DNA of 64,000 bases from Brucella pecoris (GCF_006376675.1 NZ_VEWK01000001.1:558001-622000); one strand, 5' to 3'. Shown: positions 25,464 through 34,627, numbered from the stretch's first letter. Numbers and translations: made by a program. The notes: generated by a model not told the origin, from the sequence alone.

Positions 25464-25505
25464 TATCTGAAATCCAGATACTATCTAACTTTTATTATTG
25501 TTAGA
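25464..25505. promoter_or_regulatory. LysR-type palindrome plus AT-rich inverted repeat
   Basis: TATCTGAAATCCAGATA (25464-25480) has perfect 6-bp arms and starts one base from the LysR ATG. TCTAAC-N10-GTTAGA (25484-25505) is a second inverted repeat toward the PACE gene. Together they fill the divergent promoter. Confidence 0.65.
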
Positions 25506-25547
25506 ATAGGATAGAAGCACGCGCATTAACAATAGGGATTAAAGGAA

Positions 25548-25982
25548 ATGCGCAGTTTTATGGACCGTGTCCGCCACGCAACGATGTTCGAAATCATCGG
25601 ACTGGCGATCTTCATACCCGGTTCCGCCTTCATTCTGGACAAGCCTGCAGCAGAGATGGGCGTTATCGGCATTGTTTCGGCAACCACCGCAACCGTGTGG
25701 AATTTTCTGTTCAATCTGGGCTTTGACAAGGCGATGCTGCGCTTCACCGGCAGCGTCAACAAGAGCATGGCCGTCCGGGTTCTTCACGCGATCTTTTTCG
25801 AAGCCGGGTTGATCGTGCTTCTGATCCCGTTCATCGCCTGGTATCTGGGAATTTCGCTGATGACCGCCCTCGTGATGGATATAGCGATTGTCGTCTTCTA
25901 TCTGGTCTATGCGTTCGTGTTCAACATCGCATATGACAGACTGTTCCCGCTGCCACTCGGGCATACCGCAGAAGCGGTCTAG
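25548..25982 (+). CDS. PACE-family efflux transporter
   Basis: 144 residues with four membrane helices in two repeats of the bacterial transmembrane pair type: first MRSFMDRVRHATMFEIIGLAIFIPGSA, second VNKSMAVRVLHAIFFEAGLIVLLIPFIAWY, each with a charged HA-x-FE core and the WNFLFN/VYAFVFN motif. Family members such as AceI export chlorhexidine and short-chain diamines. AAAGGAAATG marks the start. LysR control from the divergent gene mirrors AceR-AceI in Acinetobacter. Confidence 0.92.
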   Translation: MRSFMDRVRHATMFEIIGLAIFIPGSAFILDKPAAEMGVIGIVSATTATVWNFLFNLGFDKAMLRFTGSVNKSMAVRVLHAIFFEAGLIVLLIPFIAWYLGISLMTALVMDIAIVVFYLVYAFVFNIAYDRLFPLPLGHTAEAV

Positions 25983-26009
25983 CATTTGCAATAGCGATAC
26001 TGCCGCGTC

Positions 26010-26909
26010 TCAACAGGGGGCGCGGCGCTTGCGCAGGTTTGCCTGTCGCTGCTCCCACGCGATGAGCAGCAAGCTTGCCAGCACGATCAGGAATGCACCG
26101 GCAAACACATTTGCTGCCGGAACTTCCGCCCATATGAGATAGCCGTAGATAAAGGCCCAGATCAGCCCGCTATATTCCACCGGCGCCAATGCCGAGGCGG
26201 GTGCGTGGCGAAATCCTTCATAAAGAAGGAACTGGCCGAGCGTCGATACAAGCCCAAGACAGATCATCAGAAGCCAGCCGGAGAGATCGGGGTCCTGCCA
26301 TGTCCACGGAAAGGACAGTGCACAGGCAAGACCGAACAACAGGCTGGTCGCATACATCTGCGTCATCGTGGTTTCGCTGCGGCTGACAAGCCGGATCAGG
26401 ATCGTGCTCCATGCCCAGCAGAAACCCGCAACGATGCACATGGCAGCGGGAATGAGATTAGGCGAATGGGTCGGATTGGCCGCAACCGTTACGCCGATAA
26501 AACCGATGGCACATGCGATCCACCTCCCCGGTCCGATCTTCTCCTTGAGGACGAGGATCGACAGGAACATGACCATGATCGGCGCGGAGAAATAAAGCGT
26601 GGTCAGTTCTGCCAGCTCGAGATGGCGAGCAGCATTATAGAACAGCAGCCACGCGCCAAGCATAAGCGCGGCACGCAGAACGACGGTGTTGCGATAAGGG
26701 CTTCGGAAAATTGATGGATGACGGCGATAACGTATCAACACGCCGGTAATGAGCACGATCACCAGACTGCGCATGAACAATATCTGCGGCACCTGATAGG
26801 TCGCTACAAGCCATTTTACCATGGCATCCTGAAGGGCAAAACAGGCGTAACCGCCGCAGGCAAGCGCAATGCCTGCGAGCGGTCTTGAACTAACTGACCC
26901 GGTGTCCAT
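26010..26909 (-). CDS. EamA/DMT-family transporter
   Basis: 299 residues with ten hydrophobic segments in two EamA repeats (about 10-140 and 155-285). The ATG at 26909 (MDTGSVSSRPLAGIALACGGYACFALQD) is chosen over an upstream ATG at 27047 whose added residues are not transporter-like. The C-terminus is basic (RQANLRKRRAPC). Substrate is unknown. Confidence 0.85.
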   Translation of the reverse strand: MDTGSVSSRPLAGIALACGGYACFALQDAMVKWLVATYQVPQILFMRSLVIVLITGVLIRYRRHPSIFRSPYRNTVVLRAALMLGAWLLFYNAARHLELAELTTLYFSAPIMVMFLSILVLKEKIGPGRWIACAIGFIGVTVAANPTHSPNLIPAAMCIVAGFCWAWSTILIRLVSRSETTMTQMYATSLLFGLACALSFPWTWQDPDLSGWLLMICLGLVSTLGQFLLYEGFRHAPASALAPVEYSGLIWAFIYGYLIWAEVPAANVFAGAFLIVLASLLLIAWEQRQANLRKRRAPC

Positions 26910-27056
26910 GAATTCCTCGATCCGGCCCAGGAATCCCCGCTGCGGGAAGGGCCACGAACGCTGAATTTGCAGGACTGGAGCGCGTAAGCAAGAGGCTGAT
27001 ATATGACGACCGCAGACGGGAGCGCCAATGTAGCCGGAATGCAACAAATTGGGAGG

Positions 27057-27950
27057 CTAAAACACCAAGGATCGATGCGCCGCAGTTCCCGCCGTCACCC
27101 CATCAGCCACCGACCACGCGACACTGTGCGCACCGCGAGTGATATCACCGGCTGCGAAAATTCCGGGAACCGTTGTCGTTTTCAGCCCGTCTGTCTGTAT
27201 CGTTCTGCCGAGCGGCAGTTCATCCATTGCGCAGCCGAACGTGTCGGCAATCTGACTGTTCAGGCGATTGCATGGCCCAATGTATAGCGCGCTAGCAGGA
27301 ACCAATCGCCCGTCTTCAAGTTCGATCTCCGAAAGTTCGCTACCCTCGCCGCGCAATGCACTGACCCGGCTGTGTTCGATCTTCACGCCGCGCCGTTCCA
27401 GTTCTGCGAGTGCCTCTGCATCCGGCTCCAGTCCGTTATCGATAAAGAAGGTTGTCGGGCCCCATTCAGAGATCAGCATGGCCTGATGGACCGACATGGG
27501 CGACAGATTGAGAACGCCGAGCTGGCGGTCGCTGAATTCATAGCCGTGACAATAAGGGCAATGAATGACGGAATTGCCCCATCGCTGCGCGAGGCCCGGA
27601 ATATCCGGCAGTTCGTCCGATATGCCGAAAGCAAGGATCAGTCTGCGCCCCTCAACGGTCTCGCCGCTATCGAGTTCGATCGCGAAATTGTCGATTTCGC
27701 CGCTACCGGAAACGGCTTTCCCTTGGGTGAAGGTCACAGTCGGATAGGCTTCGACCTGTGCCTTTGCCGTTTCCAGCATGGACAGCGGATTGCTTCCGTC
27801 CTGCGCAAAGAAACCATGCGAATGTTCTGCGAACCGGTTGCGTGGTTTTCCGGCGTCGATCACCCGGACAGATCGTCTGCCGCGTGCCAGATAGGTTGCA
27901 GCAGACAAGCCTGCGAAGCTGCCGCCGATAATGATTGCATCATGATGCAT
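27057..27950 (-). CDS. Thioredoxin-reductase-like FAD oxidoreductase
   Basis: 297 residues, pyridine nucleotide-disulfide oxidoreductase class II. FAD motif IIGGSFAGLSAATYLARG is near the start, the redox pair C-P-Y-C lies in HCPYCHGYEF (about residue 130), and the second FAD motif is TVPGIFAAGDITRGAHSVAWSVADG. The NADPH-domain GxGxxA fingerprint is replaced by GVLNLSPMSV, so NAD(P)H recognition may differ. Its start overlaps the upstream Rrf2 regulator by 11 bp. Confidence 0.88.
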   Translation of the reverse strand: MHHDAIIIGGSFAGLSAATYLARGRRSVRVIDAGKPRNRFAEHSHGFFAQDGSNPLSMLETAKAQVEAYPTVTFTQGKAVSGSGEIDNFAIELDSGETVEGRRLILAFGISDELPDIPGLAQRWGNSVIHCPYCHGYEFSDRQLGVLNLSPMSVHQAMLISEWGPTTFFIDNGLEPDAEALAELERRGVKIEHSRVSALRGEGSELSEIELEDGRLVPASALYIGPCNRLNSQIADTFGCAMDELPLGRTIQTDGLKTTTVPGIFAAGDITRGAHSVAWSVADGVTAGTAAHRSLVF

Positions 27951-28404
27951 GACTGGTCTCCAGATCGAATGTTACGCCGCGCTCCAGCGCGCGCTGATGA
28001 AAATCCGCGCTCAACATGGCCAGCGTGACCTCGCCAAAACGCTCCAGAAGCAGGTTTTCGGCGTCGTTAAATGCCTTGCTGAGCGAAGCATTGACCGCCT
28101 GCTCCACAAGACAGCCCGGCATTTCCGTGCGGTTGCCCATAGCCAGAAGCGCTGGCTCCCCGATGGCTTCATAAATGTCACGCAAGGTAACCTTGTTAAG
28201 GTCGCAGGCGATTTCCCAACCGCCACCGTGTCCCTTTTCCGAGCGAACGTAGCCCTGCTCGCGCAGACCGCCCATGACACGTCTCACGACGACCGGATTG
28301 GTGGTCATGGCCTTGGCGAGGACCTCCGACGTGACCGGCCCTTTGTGTTCCGCCATGTGAAGGAGGACGTGCAGAACGCCCGATAATTTGCTGTCTCTTT
28401 TCAT
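27940..28404 (-). CDS. Rrf2-family transcriptional regulator
   Basis: 154 residues from ATG 28404 (MKRDSKLSGVLHVLLHMAEH). It has a winged HTH (VTSEVLAKAMTTNPVVVRRVMGGLREQGYVRSEKGHGGGWEIA) with the G-H-G-G-G wing seen in Rrf2 proteins. Only two cysteines are present (IACDLN and PGCLVEQ), so the three-cysteine iron-sulfur site of IscR/NsrR is missing; redox or electrophile sensing through one cysteine is more likely. It is the first gene of a two-gene operon with the FAD oxidoreductase. Confidence 0.88.
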   Translation of the reverse strand: MKRDSKLSGVLHVLLHMAEHKGPVTSEVLAKAMTTNPVVVRRVMGGLREQGYVRSEKGHGGGWEIACDLNKVTLRDIYEAIGEPALLAMGNRTEMPGCLVEQAVNASLSKAFNDAENLLLERFGEVTLAMLSADFHQRALERGVTFDLETSHAS

Positions 28405-28421
28405 GTAACAATAGATGTTAC
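28405..28421. promoter_or_regulatory. GTAACA-N5-TGTTAC palindrome at the Rrf2 start
   Basis: A 17-bp sequence with perfect 6-bp arms sits directly against the Rrf2 start codon. It is a good candidate autoregulatory operator. Confidence 0.7.
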
Positions 28422-28497
28422 GAGAATCGATAAATGTCAACACAGCCGGTGAAAAACACCGGATCAGATAAATGTGATCGCGAAGCGGAGAGTTAAT

Positions 28498-29268
28498 TTA
28501 TCTATATATTTCAGGCTTATAGCGGCTGCCGAGACGATAGCGGTTACCGGCGTAGATCAGCTTGTTGACAGTCGCTACCGTCTCGCCCGTCCATGTCCGG
28601 CGATCCAGAAGCACACAGGCAGCCCCATCGTCGAGACGCAGCAGACGGGCTATTTCAGCGTCAGGAGTGATTGCTGAAATGACCTGCTCAACCTCGGTCA
28701 TCGGGGTGCTTTTCTGAAGGTAGTCGTAGGTCGTGATCGCCCGAAAATCCTGCAGCTCATAATGCTGCACGAGGTTTGTATTGACGAAACGCTCCTCGAG
28801 CTGCACCGGCACGTTGTTTTCCAAGTGCACGATCAGCGAGTGAGCGACTGAAATGCTCCTTTGCATTTCGAACGCGTTGAGCAATTCGGGCGTTGGTTCG
28901 ATGACGTCGAGGGTGACGACTTCGGCACGATGTTGCCCGCCGCGCGCCTTGATTTCATTGGCGATGTTGACGACTTCGATCAGCGTCGTTTCCGGCTTTG
29001 GAGGGGCAACGAAAGTGCCGACGCCCTGAATGCGCTTCAATATGCCCTGATCGGTCAGTTCTCGCAGCGCGCGGTTTACGGTCATCCGGGAGATGCCGAG
29101 GGCATCCACCAGTTCATGTTCAGACGGCAGGCGGTGATTGCCGGGCCAGCGACCGGAGCGGATATTATCCAGCACCTGCGCCTTGACCTTTTCATAGAGC
29201 GGCCCGGCGGTTTCGGGCAGTTCGATGCCGGCGATATGATGGGGTTCCGATTTGTCGCCAGCGCCCAT
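28498..29268 (-). CDS. GntR-family regulator, HutC subfamily
   Basis: 256 residues. The N-terminal winged HTH is at about 23-90 (PLYEKVKAQVLDNIRSGRWPGNHRLPSEHELVDALGISRMTVNRALRELTDQGILKRIQGVGTFV), followed by a UTRA effector domain (about 105-245) as in HutC. Family members bind small acids such as urocanate. It starts 3 bp after the alcohol dehydrogenase stop and is the last gene of the long catabolic operon, so it probably regulates that operon; no hut genes lie nearby. Confidence 0.88.
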   Translation of the reverse strand: MGAGDKSEPHHIAGIELPETAGPLYEKVKAQVLDNIRSGRWPGNHRLPSEHELVDALGISRMTVNRALRELTDQGILKRIQGVGTFVAPPKPETTLIEVVNIANEIKARGGQHRAEVVTLDVIEPTPELLNAFEMQRSISVAHSLIVHLENNVPVQLEERFVNTNLVQHYELQDFRAITTYDYLQKSTPMTEVEQVISAITPDAEIARLLRLDDGAACVLLDRRTWTGETVATVNKLIYAGNRYRLGSRYKPEIYR

Positions 29269-29271
29269 GGG

Positions 29272-30285
29272 TCACGTCCCTGTCAGTATGATTGTTTTCA
29301 AGCCGTTCGCCTCACCGGCTATCAGCCGGGCATAGGCGTCCGGAACCTCGTCGAGCGAGATTTCCCGGTCGACAAGCTGCAGCAGCGGCGCCTCAAGATC
29401 GGGCAGAAGCTTTGCAATTTCATGCAGTTCAGCCTGATAGGCATGGCAGCCGATCAGGCTGATTTCCCGCTCGACCAGACTGTTCGGATCAAGCTCGATC
29501 TTGCCATGGGATATGCCGACCAGTGCCAGCGAGCCGCCGCCGGAAAGCACGTCGAGCGTTGCCTTGAGGACGCTGATATTGCCGGTGGCATCTATGGCAT
29601 AGCGGATCGGTTTGCCATCGAGTGCGGCTTCAATTGAGGCATTGTCGAGGGACACCTTGATTGCACCGGTGACGGTCGAAACGAGACCGGCGCGCTGATC
29701 GTTGCGGTCGCAGACCAGCACCGGACCATCATGCAAGCGCGAAAGAAGAAGCGCGGCAAGCCCGCCGATTGGCCCGCAGCCCACAACGAGAACCGCTTCG
29801 CCGGATGGAACGCGCTGCTTGCGGATAGCGTGCAGCGCCACCGAAAGCGGTTCGCCCATAGCGGCGACCACCGGGTTGATGGCCGGATCGTAATGAACGA
29901 GGAGCCGTGCGGGAAGTGCTGTCTCCTCGGCAAAACCGCCATCACAGACTTCGCCGATGAAACCGAGCGTTTCGCAGACATTGTGCCTGCCGCTTTTGCA
30001 GGAAGGGCACGCGCCGCACCAGTAGCGGGAGTCCGCAATCACCGTATCGCCGGGCTTGAATCCTGTTACGTCAGCGCCGGTTTCGGTCACGATGCCTGCA
30101 AATTCATGGCCCGCAACCGACGGCGAACGGCTGATCCACTGCCCGGTCATGAAGTTATGCAGATCGGAGCCGCAGATACCTGCAGCCGACACCTTCAACC
30201 GAACCCAGCCCGGCTCCAGATGCGTCGGCGGGTCGATTGTCTCGACCCGCAAATCCTTCGCCGCATAAAGCCGAACAGCCTTCAT
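29272..30285 (-). CDS. Zinc-dependent alcohol dehydrogenase (MDR family)
   Basis: 337 residues. Catalytic zinc ligands C38 (GICGSD) and H60-E61 (AGHEFAG) are present; the structural zinc lobe has four cysteines (C90, C93, C96, C104); the NAD-binding fingerprint is VVGCGPIGGLAALLL. It resembles L-idonate/threonine/sorbitol dehydrogenases and would oxidise a secondary alcohol in the cytoplasm. ATG 30285 has GAGGAAGG at proper distance, better than GTG 30294. It lies between HisD-like and HutC-like genes. Confidence 0.88.
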   Translation of the reverse strand: MKAVRLYAAKDLRVETIDPPTHLEPGWVRLKVSAAGICGSDLHNFMTGQWISRSPSVAGHEFAGIVTETGADVTGFKPGDTVIADSRYWCGACPSCKSGRHNVCETLGFIGEVCDGGFAEETALPARLLVHYDPAINPVVAAMGEPLSVALHAIRKQRVPSGEAVLVVGCGPIGGLAALLLSRLHDGPVLVCDRNDQRAGLVSTVTGAIKVSLDNASIEAALDGKPIRYAIDATGNISVLKATLDVLSGGGSLALVGISHGKIELDPNSLVEREISLIGCHAYQAELHEIAKLLPDLEAPLLQLVDREISLDEVPDAYARLIAGEANGLKTIILTGT

Positions 30286-30299
30286 TGCACGCACCTTCC

Positions 30300-31616
30300 T
30301 CAGAGATAGTCTTTGCGGATTTCCGACACGGCATTCTCGTGTGAGGAGAAACCCTCATAACGCGCCAGCGTGCGAGCGTGCTTTGCAAATTCCGGATAAG
30401 CGGATGCCGTCACATAGCCGATGGACGAACGCTTGACGAAATCCGTAACCGAAAGCGGACCATAGGTGCGCGCCCAGCGGCTGGTCGGCAGCACGGCGTT
30501 CGGTCCAAGGCCGAAATTGCCGATGACGACCGGCGTGTGCGGCCCCATCAGGATTTCGGCAGCTTCGGTGATGTGGCCGAGATGCGCAAACGGATCGGTC
30601 GAAAGAAGTTCTAGATGTTCCGGCGCATAGTCGTTGATGAACTTGTAGCTCTCTTCTACGGAAGACGTCAGGACGATGCCGCCATATTTGCCGGTAAGCA
30701 CGGTTTTGGAGAAGCCGACGCGCTGTTCGGTCATGCGCGCCCAATGATCCGGCAATGCGGCAAGCGCTTCTTCCGCGACGCGGCGGCTGTGCGTGACGAG
30801 CCATGCCGACGAATCCGGGCCATGTTCCGCCTCGATCAGGAGGTCGAGCGCGGCAAGCCCGCCCTTCACCGTGTCGTCGGCGAAAATGACAGCTTCCGAA
30901 GGGCCCGCAGGCAGGCCAGGATCGATGACGCCGCCAAGCAGGCGCTTGGCTGCGACCACCCATGGGCTGCCGGGGCCGACGATCTTGAGCGCCGGTTTCA
31001 CCGTTTCCGTGCCATAGGCGACGGCGGCAACAGCCTGTGCGCCACCGACCTTATAGACGGTTTCCACACCGGCAAGGCGTGCTGCAACGAGTGTTGCGGC
31101 ATCGACGGAACCGTCCGGCGTGGGCGGAGTGACAATGGCAAGATCAGGCACGCCAGCGACTACAGCCGGAACCGCGGTCATCATGGTGACAGACGGAAAC
31201 GCCCCCTTGCCGCGCGGAATATAGAGCGCGACGGAGCGAATTGGCGTGAATCGGTCGCCCGCAAAGGCGCCGGGACGCATTTCCTTCAGCCACATGGCCT
31301 CCGGCTTCTGCTCCTCATGGAAATGGCGGATATTGTCGATGCCGAACTGGATGGCCTCGATCACATCTTTTTCCACCTTGTCGAAAGCGGCATCAAATTC
31401 GGCTTCCGTGGCCTTGATATTGGCCGGATCGACTTCAGCCTTGTCGAGATCGCGCGCAAAGCGGACAAGCGCCGCATCGCCTTCGGTGCGAACGGCCTCG
31501 ATGATCGGCTTTACCCTTTCAATAAAACCGGACAGGTCGGTTTCCGAGCGCTTGAGAAGTTCGGCGCGCGCTGCGTCGTCCAGTTTAGCCAGTTCGTGAA
31601 AAGAAACATCGGACAT
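30300..31616 (-). CDS. HisD-like dehydrogenase (sulfopropanediol-dehydrogenase type candidate)
   Basis: 438 residues, full-length member of the histidinol dehydrogenase family (Rossmann domains, GPGSPWVVAAKRLL, LPAGPSEAVIFAD). The catalytic pair E333-H334 (YAPEHLE) and zinc ligand H265 are conserved, but E262 occupies the position of zinc ligand Gln259 of E. coli HisD, N367 that of Asp360, and A374 that of substrate-contact His367. These replacements argue against histidinol as substrate. Family members HpsN and related enzymes oxidise dihydroxypropanesulfonate. Context with two more dehydrogenases and an importer favours carbon-source catabolism. GCAAGGAG upstream fixes ATG 31616. Confidence 0.82.
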   Translation of the reverse strand: MSDVSFHELAKLDDAARAELLKRSETDLSGFIERVKPIIEAVRTEGDAALVRFARDLDKAEVDPANIKATEAEFDAAFDKVEKDVIEAIQFGIDNIRHFHEEQKPEAMWLKEMRPGAFAGDRFTPIRSVALYIPRGKGAFPSVTMMTAVPAVVAGVPDLAIVTPPTPDGSVDAATLVAARLAGVETVYKVGGAQAVAAVAYGTETVKPALKIVGPGSPWVVAAKRLLGGVIDPGLPAGPSEAVIFADDTVKGGLAALDLLIEAEHGPDSSAWLVTHSRRVAEEALAALPDHWARMTEQRVGFSKTVLTGKYGGIVLTSSVEESYKFINDYAPEHLELLSTDPFAHLGHITEAAEILMGPHTPVVIGNFGLGPNAVLPTSRWARTYGPLSVTDFVKRSSIGYVTASAYPEFAKHARTLARYEGFSSHENAVSEIRKDYL

Positions 31617-31654
31617 GATCGGCTCCTTGCTGGTTGCGGTGGTGGCGCAACCGG

Positions 31655-32455
31655 TCATTTCGATTTGAGGAAGATGTCGAGCCCGACCAGCCGGTCGAGC
31701 AGGAAGATGGCGGCAGCGGCACAGGCGATGAAGACGACGGAGATCGCCGCAAGGTCCGGCGTGATGATGGACCGGATCGAATTGTAGATCTGTACCGGCA
31801 GCGTCACGATGCGCGCATCGACCAGAAGCAGGCTGACCAGAAATTCGTTCAGCGCCAGAATGAACATCAGAAGAGAGCCGCTGATGACGCCCGGCACGAC
31901 GACCGGCAGCGTGACGAAGAAGAAGGTCGAGATCGGCCCTGCCCCGCAATTGGCGGCGGCAAGTTCCAGATCGGCATCGAGATTGGCGGCACTTGCCGTC
32001 ACGGCCCAGATCATGAAAGGCAGATTGATGACGCAGGCCGCAATCCCCACCGGCCAGAGTTGGCCCAGAATTCCCGCGTGGCCGAAGATCAGCATGAGAC
32101 CGATGCCGGAACCGATCAGCGGAATGGTGAAAGGCAGCAGCAGATAGATCTGGATCGTCTTTTCGAACCGCACCGCATATTTCGCCATCGCTATGCCAGC
32201 GAGCGTTCCAATCGGAATGGCGACGATAGTGCAGATGAAGGAGACGTAGAGCGAGCGCAGAAATGCATCCCAGAGGTCGCTTGTTCCGGCGATCTTCTGA
32301 TACCATTTGAGCGAAAACCCTTCCGGCGGAAAGGTAATCATGTTGCCAGACGTGAACGACGCCCCAAGCACAACGATGGTCGGTGCGGAAAGAAGCACGA
32401 GAACGGCAATCACAAACGTCCAGATGACGATGGATTTCGACAATGGCGAGGTCAT
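31655..32455 (-). CDS. ABC importer permease, PotC-like
   Basis: 266 residues, six membrane helices, EAA-type loop (LELAAANCGAGPISTFFFVTLPVVVPGVISG). It matches the PotC/YdcV class of spermidine/putrescine/acid importers. It overlaps the preceding permease gene by 4 bp and ends just before the HisD-like gene. Confidence 0.88.
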   Translation of the reverse strand: MTSPLSKSIVIWTFVIAVLVLLSAPTIVVLGASFTSGNMITFPPEGFSLKWYQKIAGTSDLWDAFLRSLYVSFICTIVAIPIGTLAGIAMAKYAVRFEKTIQIYLLLPFTIPLIGSGIGLMLIFGHAGILGQLWPVGIAACVINLPFMIWAVTASAANLDADLELAAANCGAGPISTFFFVTLPVVVPGVISGSLLMFILALNEFLVSLLLVDARIVTLPVQIYNSIRSIITPDLAAISVVFIACAAAAIFLLDRLVGLDIFLKSK

Positions 32456-33396
32456 TTGCGCGCCCTCCCCATGGCAAGCGTGCCTGCCCCGAACAGCGTG
32501 AACACGATCCCGACGAGGATGGAACCGACGCCGACCAGAAGCAGCGCCAGCGTCGCGCCGAGCCCTTGATCGGACGTGCGGAAAAACTGGTCATAGATCG
32601 CATTGGCGATGAAATCCTGCGATCCGCCGCCTAAGATTGCCGGTACCGCAAAATCAGTGAGCGACAGCGTCATCACCACCAGTCCCGCACCGATCAGGCC
32701 CGGACGGGCCATGGGCAGAACCACGTGGGCGAAGGTCCGCAGCCAGTTTGCACCAAGCGAACTTGCCGCCGCTTCCATTTCTTCGGGAATGGCGGTCAGC
32801 GCGGGTGCGAGCATCAGCACGGCGAATGGCAGCATATACTGAATGAGACCGAACAGGACTGCTGGATAATTATAGAGCAACCGCATCGGCGCGATGCCGA
32901 CAAGGCCGAGCGCCTCGTTGACCATGCCCTGATTGCCGAGAATGATGAGCCAGCCATAGGCGCGTACCACCTGACCGATGAAGAACGGTAGAAACAGCGC
33001 GATCAGCAGGAATTTTCGCAATGCCGCCGATGGCGTGCGCACCATGAGATAGGCATAGGGAAAGGCCAGAACGAGCGTGAACGCGGTTACGACAAGCGAG
33101 CCGGACAGGCTGCGCCACGCCACGGTTGCGAACAGGCTTTCCGTCAGCGCGCGCTTGTAATTGGCGAGCGTGTAATAATCCGACATCAGGAATGTGGAGG
33201 TGTCGAGCGTGCGAAGACTGGTATCGCCAATCTGGATCAGGCCCAGCACCAGCAGCCCGACCAGAACAATCGCCGGAAACAGCATCAGATAGGGCACGGC
33301 GCGATTGAACCGCGCTGGCCACAAAAAGGCTGCGATTGCTTCCAGCGCGTCCATGATGCGCCAGACAACCGGATAGGCAGTGCGTGCCGCTCGCAT
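32452..33396 (-). CDS. ABC importer permease, PotB-like
   Basis: 314 residues with six membrane segments and a cytoplasmic EAA loop (EMEAAASSLGANWLRTFAHVVLPMARPGLIGAG). The N-terminal extension of about 30 residues before the first helix is usual for PotB-type proteins. Confidence 0.88.
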   Translation of the reverse strand: MRAARTAYPVVWRIMDALEAIAAFLWPARFNRAVPYLMLFPAIVLVGLLVLGLIQIGDTSLRTLDTSTFLMSDYYTLANYKRALTESLFATVAWRSLSGSLVVTAFTLVLAFPYAYLMVRTPSAALRKFLLIALFLPFFIGQVVRAYGWLIILGNQGMVNEALGLVGIAPMRLLYNYPAVLFGLIQYMLPFAVLMLAPALTAIPEEMEAAASSLGANWLRTFAHVVLPMARPGLIGAGLVVMTLSLTDFAVPAILGGGSQDFIANAIYDQFFRTSDQGLGATLALLLVGVGSILVGIVFTLFGAGTLAMGRARK

Positions 33397-33473
33397 GTTT
33401 CAATTCCTGATTATCTGATTGGGAGCTGCCCCAGAAGCCACATCTGAAGGCAGCTCCGATAATGGTAGCTGGA

Positions 33474-34589
33474 TCAGCCCTGCATGATGGCCTTGAACTT
33501 CGAGAACCATTCGCTCTCGTTTTCCACCTGCACTTTTGCCGAGATGCGGATGAGGTGTTTGAAATCCTCGTCCTTTGTCGGATAGGCCGGATCGTTCACA
33601 AGGTCTGCGGGCGGCGTCAGGCCCGGAACCACGCCCGGCAGACCAAGCCCGTCGAGCCAGACCTGCTGCGCATCCTTGGTAAGGGCGAAATTGATATATT
33701 CCTTGGCCCAGTAAAGCTCGTTTTCCGGCAGGCCCTTTGGAATCCAAAGGCCGTCTGTGTCGAACTTCGCGCCCTCTTCCGGAACGGTCCAGTCGATCTT
33801 GACGCCGTTCTTCTGGGCTTCGCGCGCATTGGTGGAAATGGTGCAAGCCAGATCGATTTCACCCTTCTGGAACCAGGTGGTGAAATCTGGGTCTTCGCCA
33901 AGAAGCGGCTGCTGCTGCTTCACCTTGGTGATGAAATCCCATGCGGGCTGCATGTTGCCCGGAATGTCTTCCAGCTTGCCGCCACCGGCAACCTGTGCCG
34001 GGAAGTGGAAGCCGATACCGTCATTATAAAGCGCGATGCGGCCCTTGAACTTCGGATCGAGCAGAGCGTGCCACGACTTCGGCGGGCCATCCGGGAAGGC
34101 TTCCGGACGATAGGCCAGCACATAGACATAGCCATAGGTGTTGACGATCGGATAGCCGTCGAGACCAACCGGCTTGGCAAGATCGGTGGTATTCTTGAGG
34201 TTCGACAGGTCCGACAGGTCTTCCGTCACGCCGCGCAATGCTGATTTGGTCGCATTGGTGGTCGTATCCCAGTTGACGTGGATCGGCGGAACACGTTTCT
34301 GCGCGACTGCAGCCCAGAGCTTCGGCTGGATTTCGTTGTCTTCCGTCAGGTCATGACGGATGGAAATGCCGGTCTTGGCGGTAAACGGATCGGACACGCC
34401 AGCTTTCAGCGCTTCCACCCAACTGCCGCCCCAGGCGCGAACGATCAGTTCCTTGGGCTTTGCCGGTTCTTCAGCGAAAGCGCGCGAAAGGCCGAGCGAT
34501 GTCGTGCCGACTGCAGCGGCAAAAGCGCCTGCGCTCTGCAGGAAGCGGCGGCGGTCGAGTATCAGAAAAGGCTTCTTCAGATTGCTCAT
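33474..34589 (-). CDS. ABC importer binding protein, PotD-like
   Basis: 371 residues. A twin-arginine signal (LDRRRFLQSAGAFAAAVGTTSLGLSRAFAE) precedes a PotD/PotF-type ligand-binding domain (ELIVRAWGGSWVEALKAG, VNTYGYVYVLAYRPEAF, SWHALLDPKFKGRIALYNDGIG). PotD-like proteins in such catabolic loci often carry ligands other than polyamines. GGAGAAAC precedes ATG 34589. Confidence 0.88.
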   Translation of the reverse strand: MSNLKKPFLILDRRRFLQSAGAFAAAVGTTSLGLSRAFAEEPAKPKELIVRAWGGSWVEALKAGVSDPFTAKTGISIRHDLTEDNEIQPKLWAAVAQKRVPPIHVNWDTTTNATKSALRGVTEDLSDLSNLKNTTDLAKPVGLDGYPIVNTYGYVYVLAYRPEAFPDGPPKSWHALLDPKFKGRIALYNDGIGFHFPAQVAGGGKLEDIPGNMQPAWDFITKVKQQQPLLGEDPDFTTWFQKGEIDLACTISTNAREAQKNGVKIDWTVPEEGAKFDTDGLWIPKGLPENELYWAKEYINFALTKDAQQVWLDGLGLPGVVPGLTPPADLVNDPAYPTKDEDFKHLIRISAKVQVENESEWFSKFKAIMQG

Positions 34590-34627
34590 TTTGTTTCTCC
34601 TCTGGAGTTTCCCCGTAACGTTTCAAT

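Noticed and set aside
28498..31616. Histidine-utilisation (hut) locus suggested by HutC-like and HisD-like genes
   Set aside because: No hutH, hutU, hutI or hutG is present, and the HisD-like protein has non-canonical active-site residues.
30615..31787. 390-codon plus-strand open frame
   Set aside because: It overlaps the HisD-like gene completely in antisense and its composition is that of a shadow frame.
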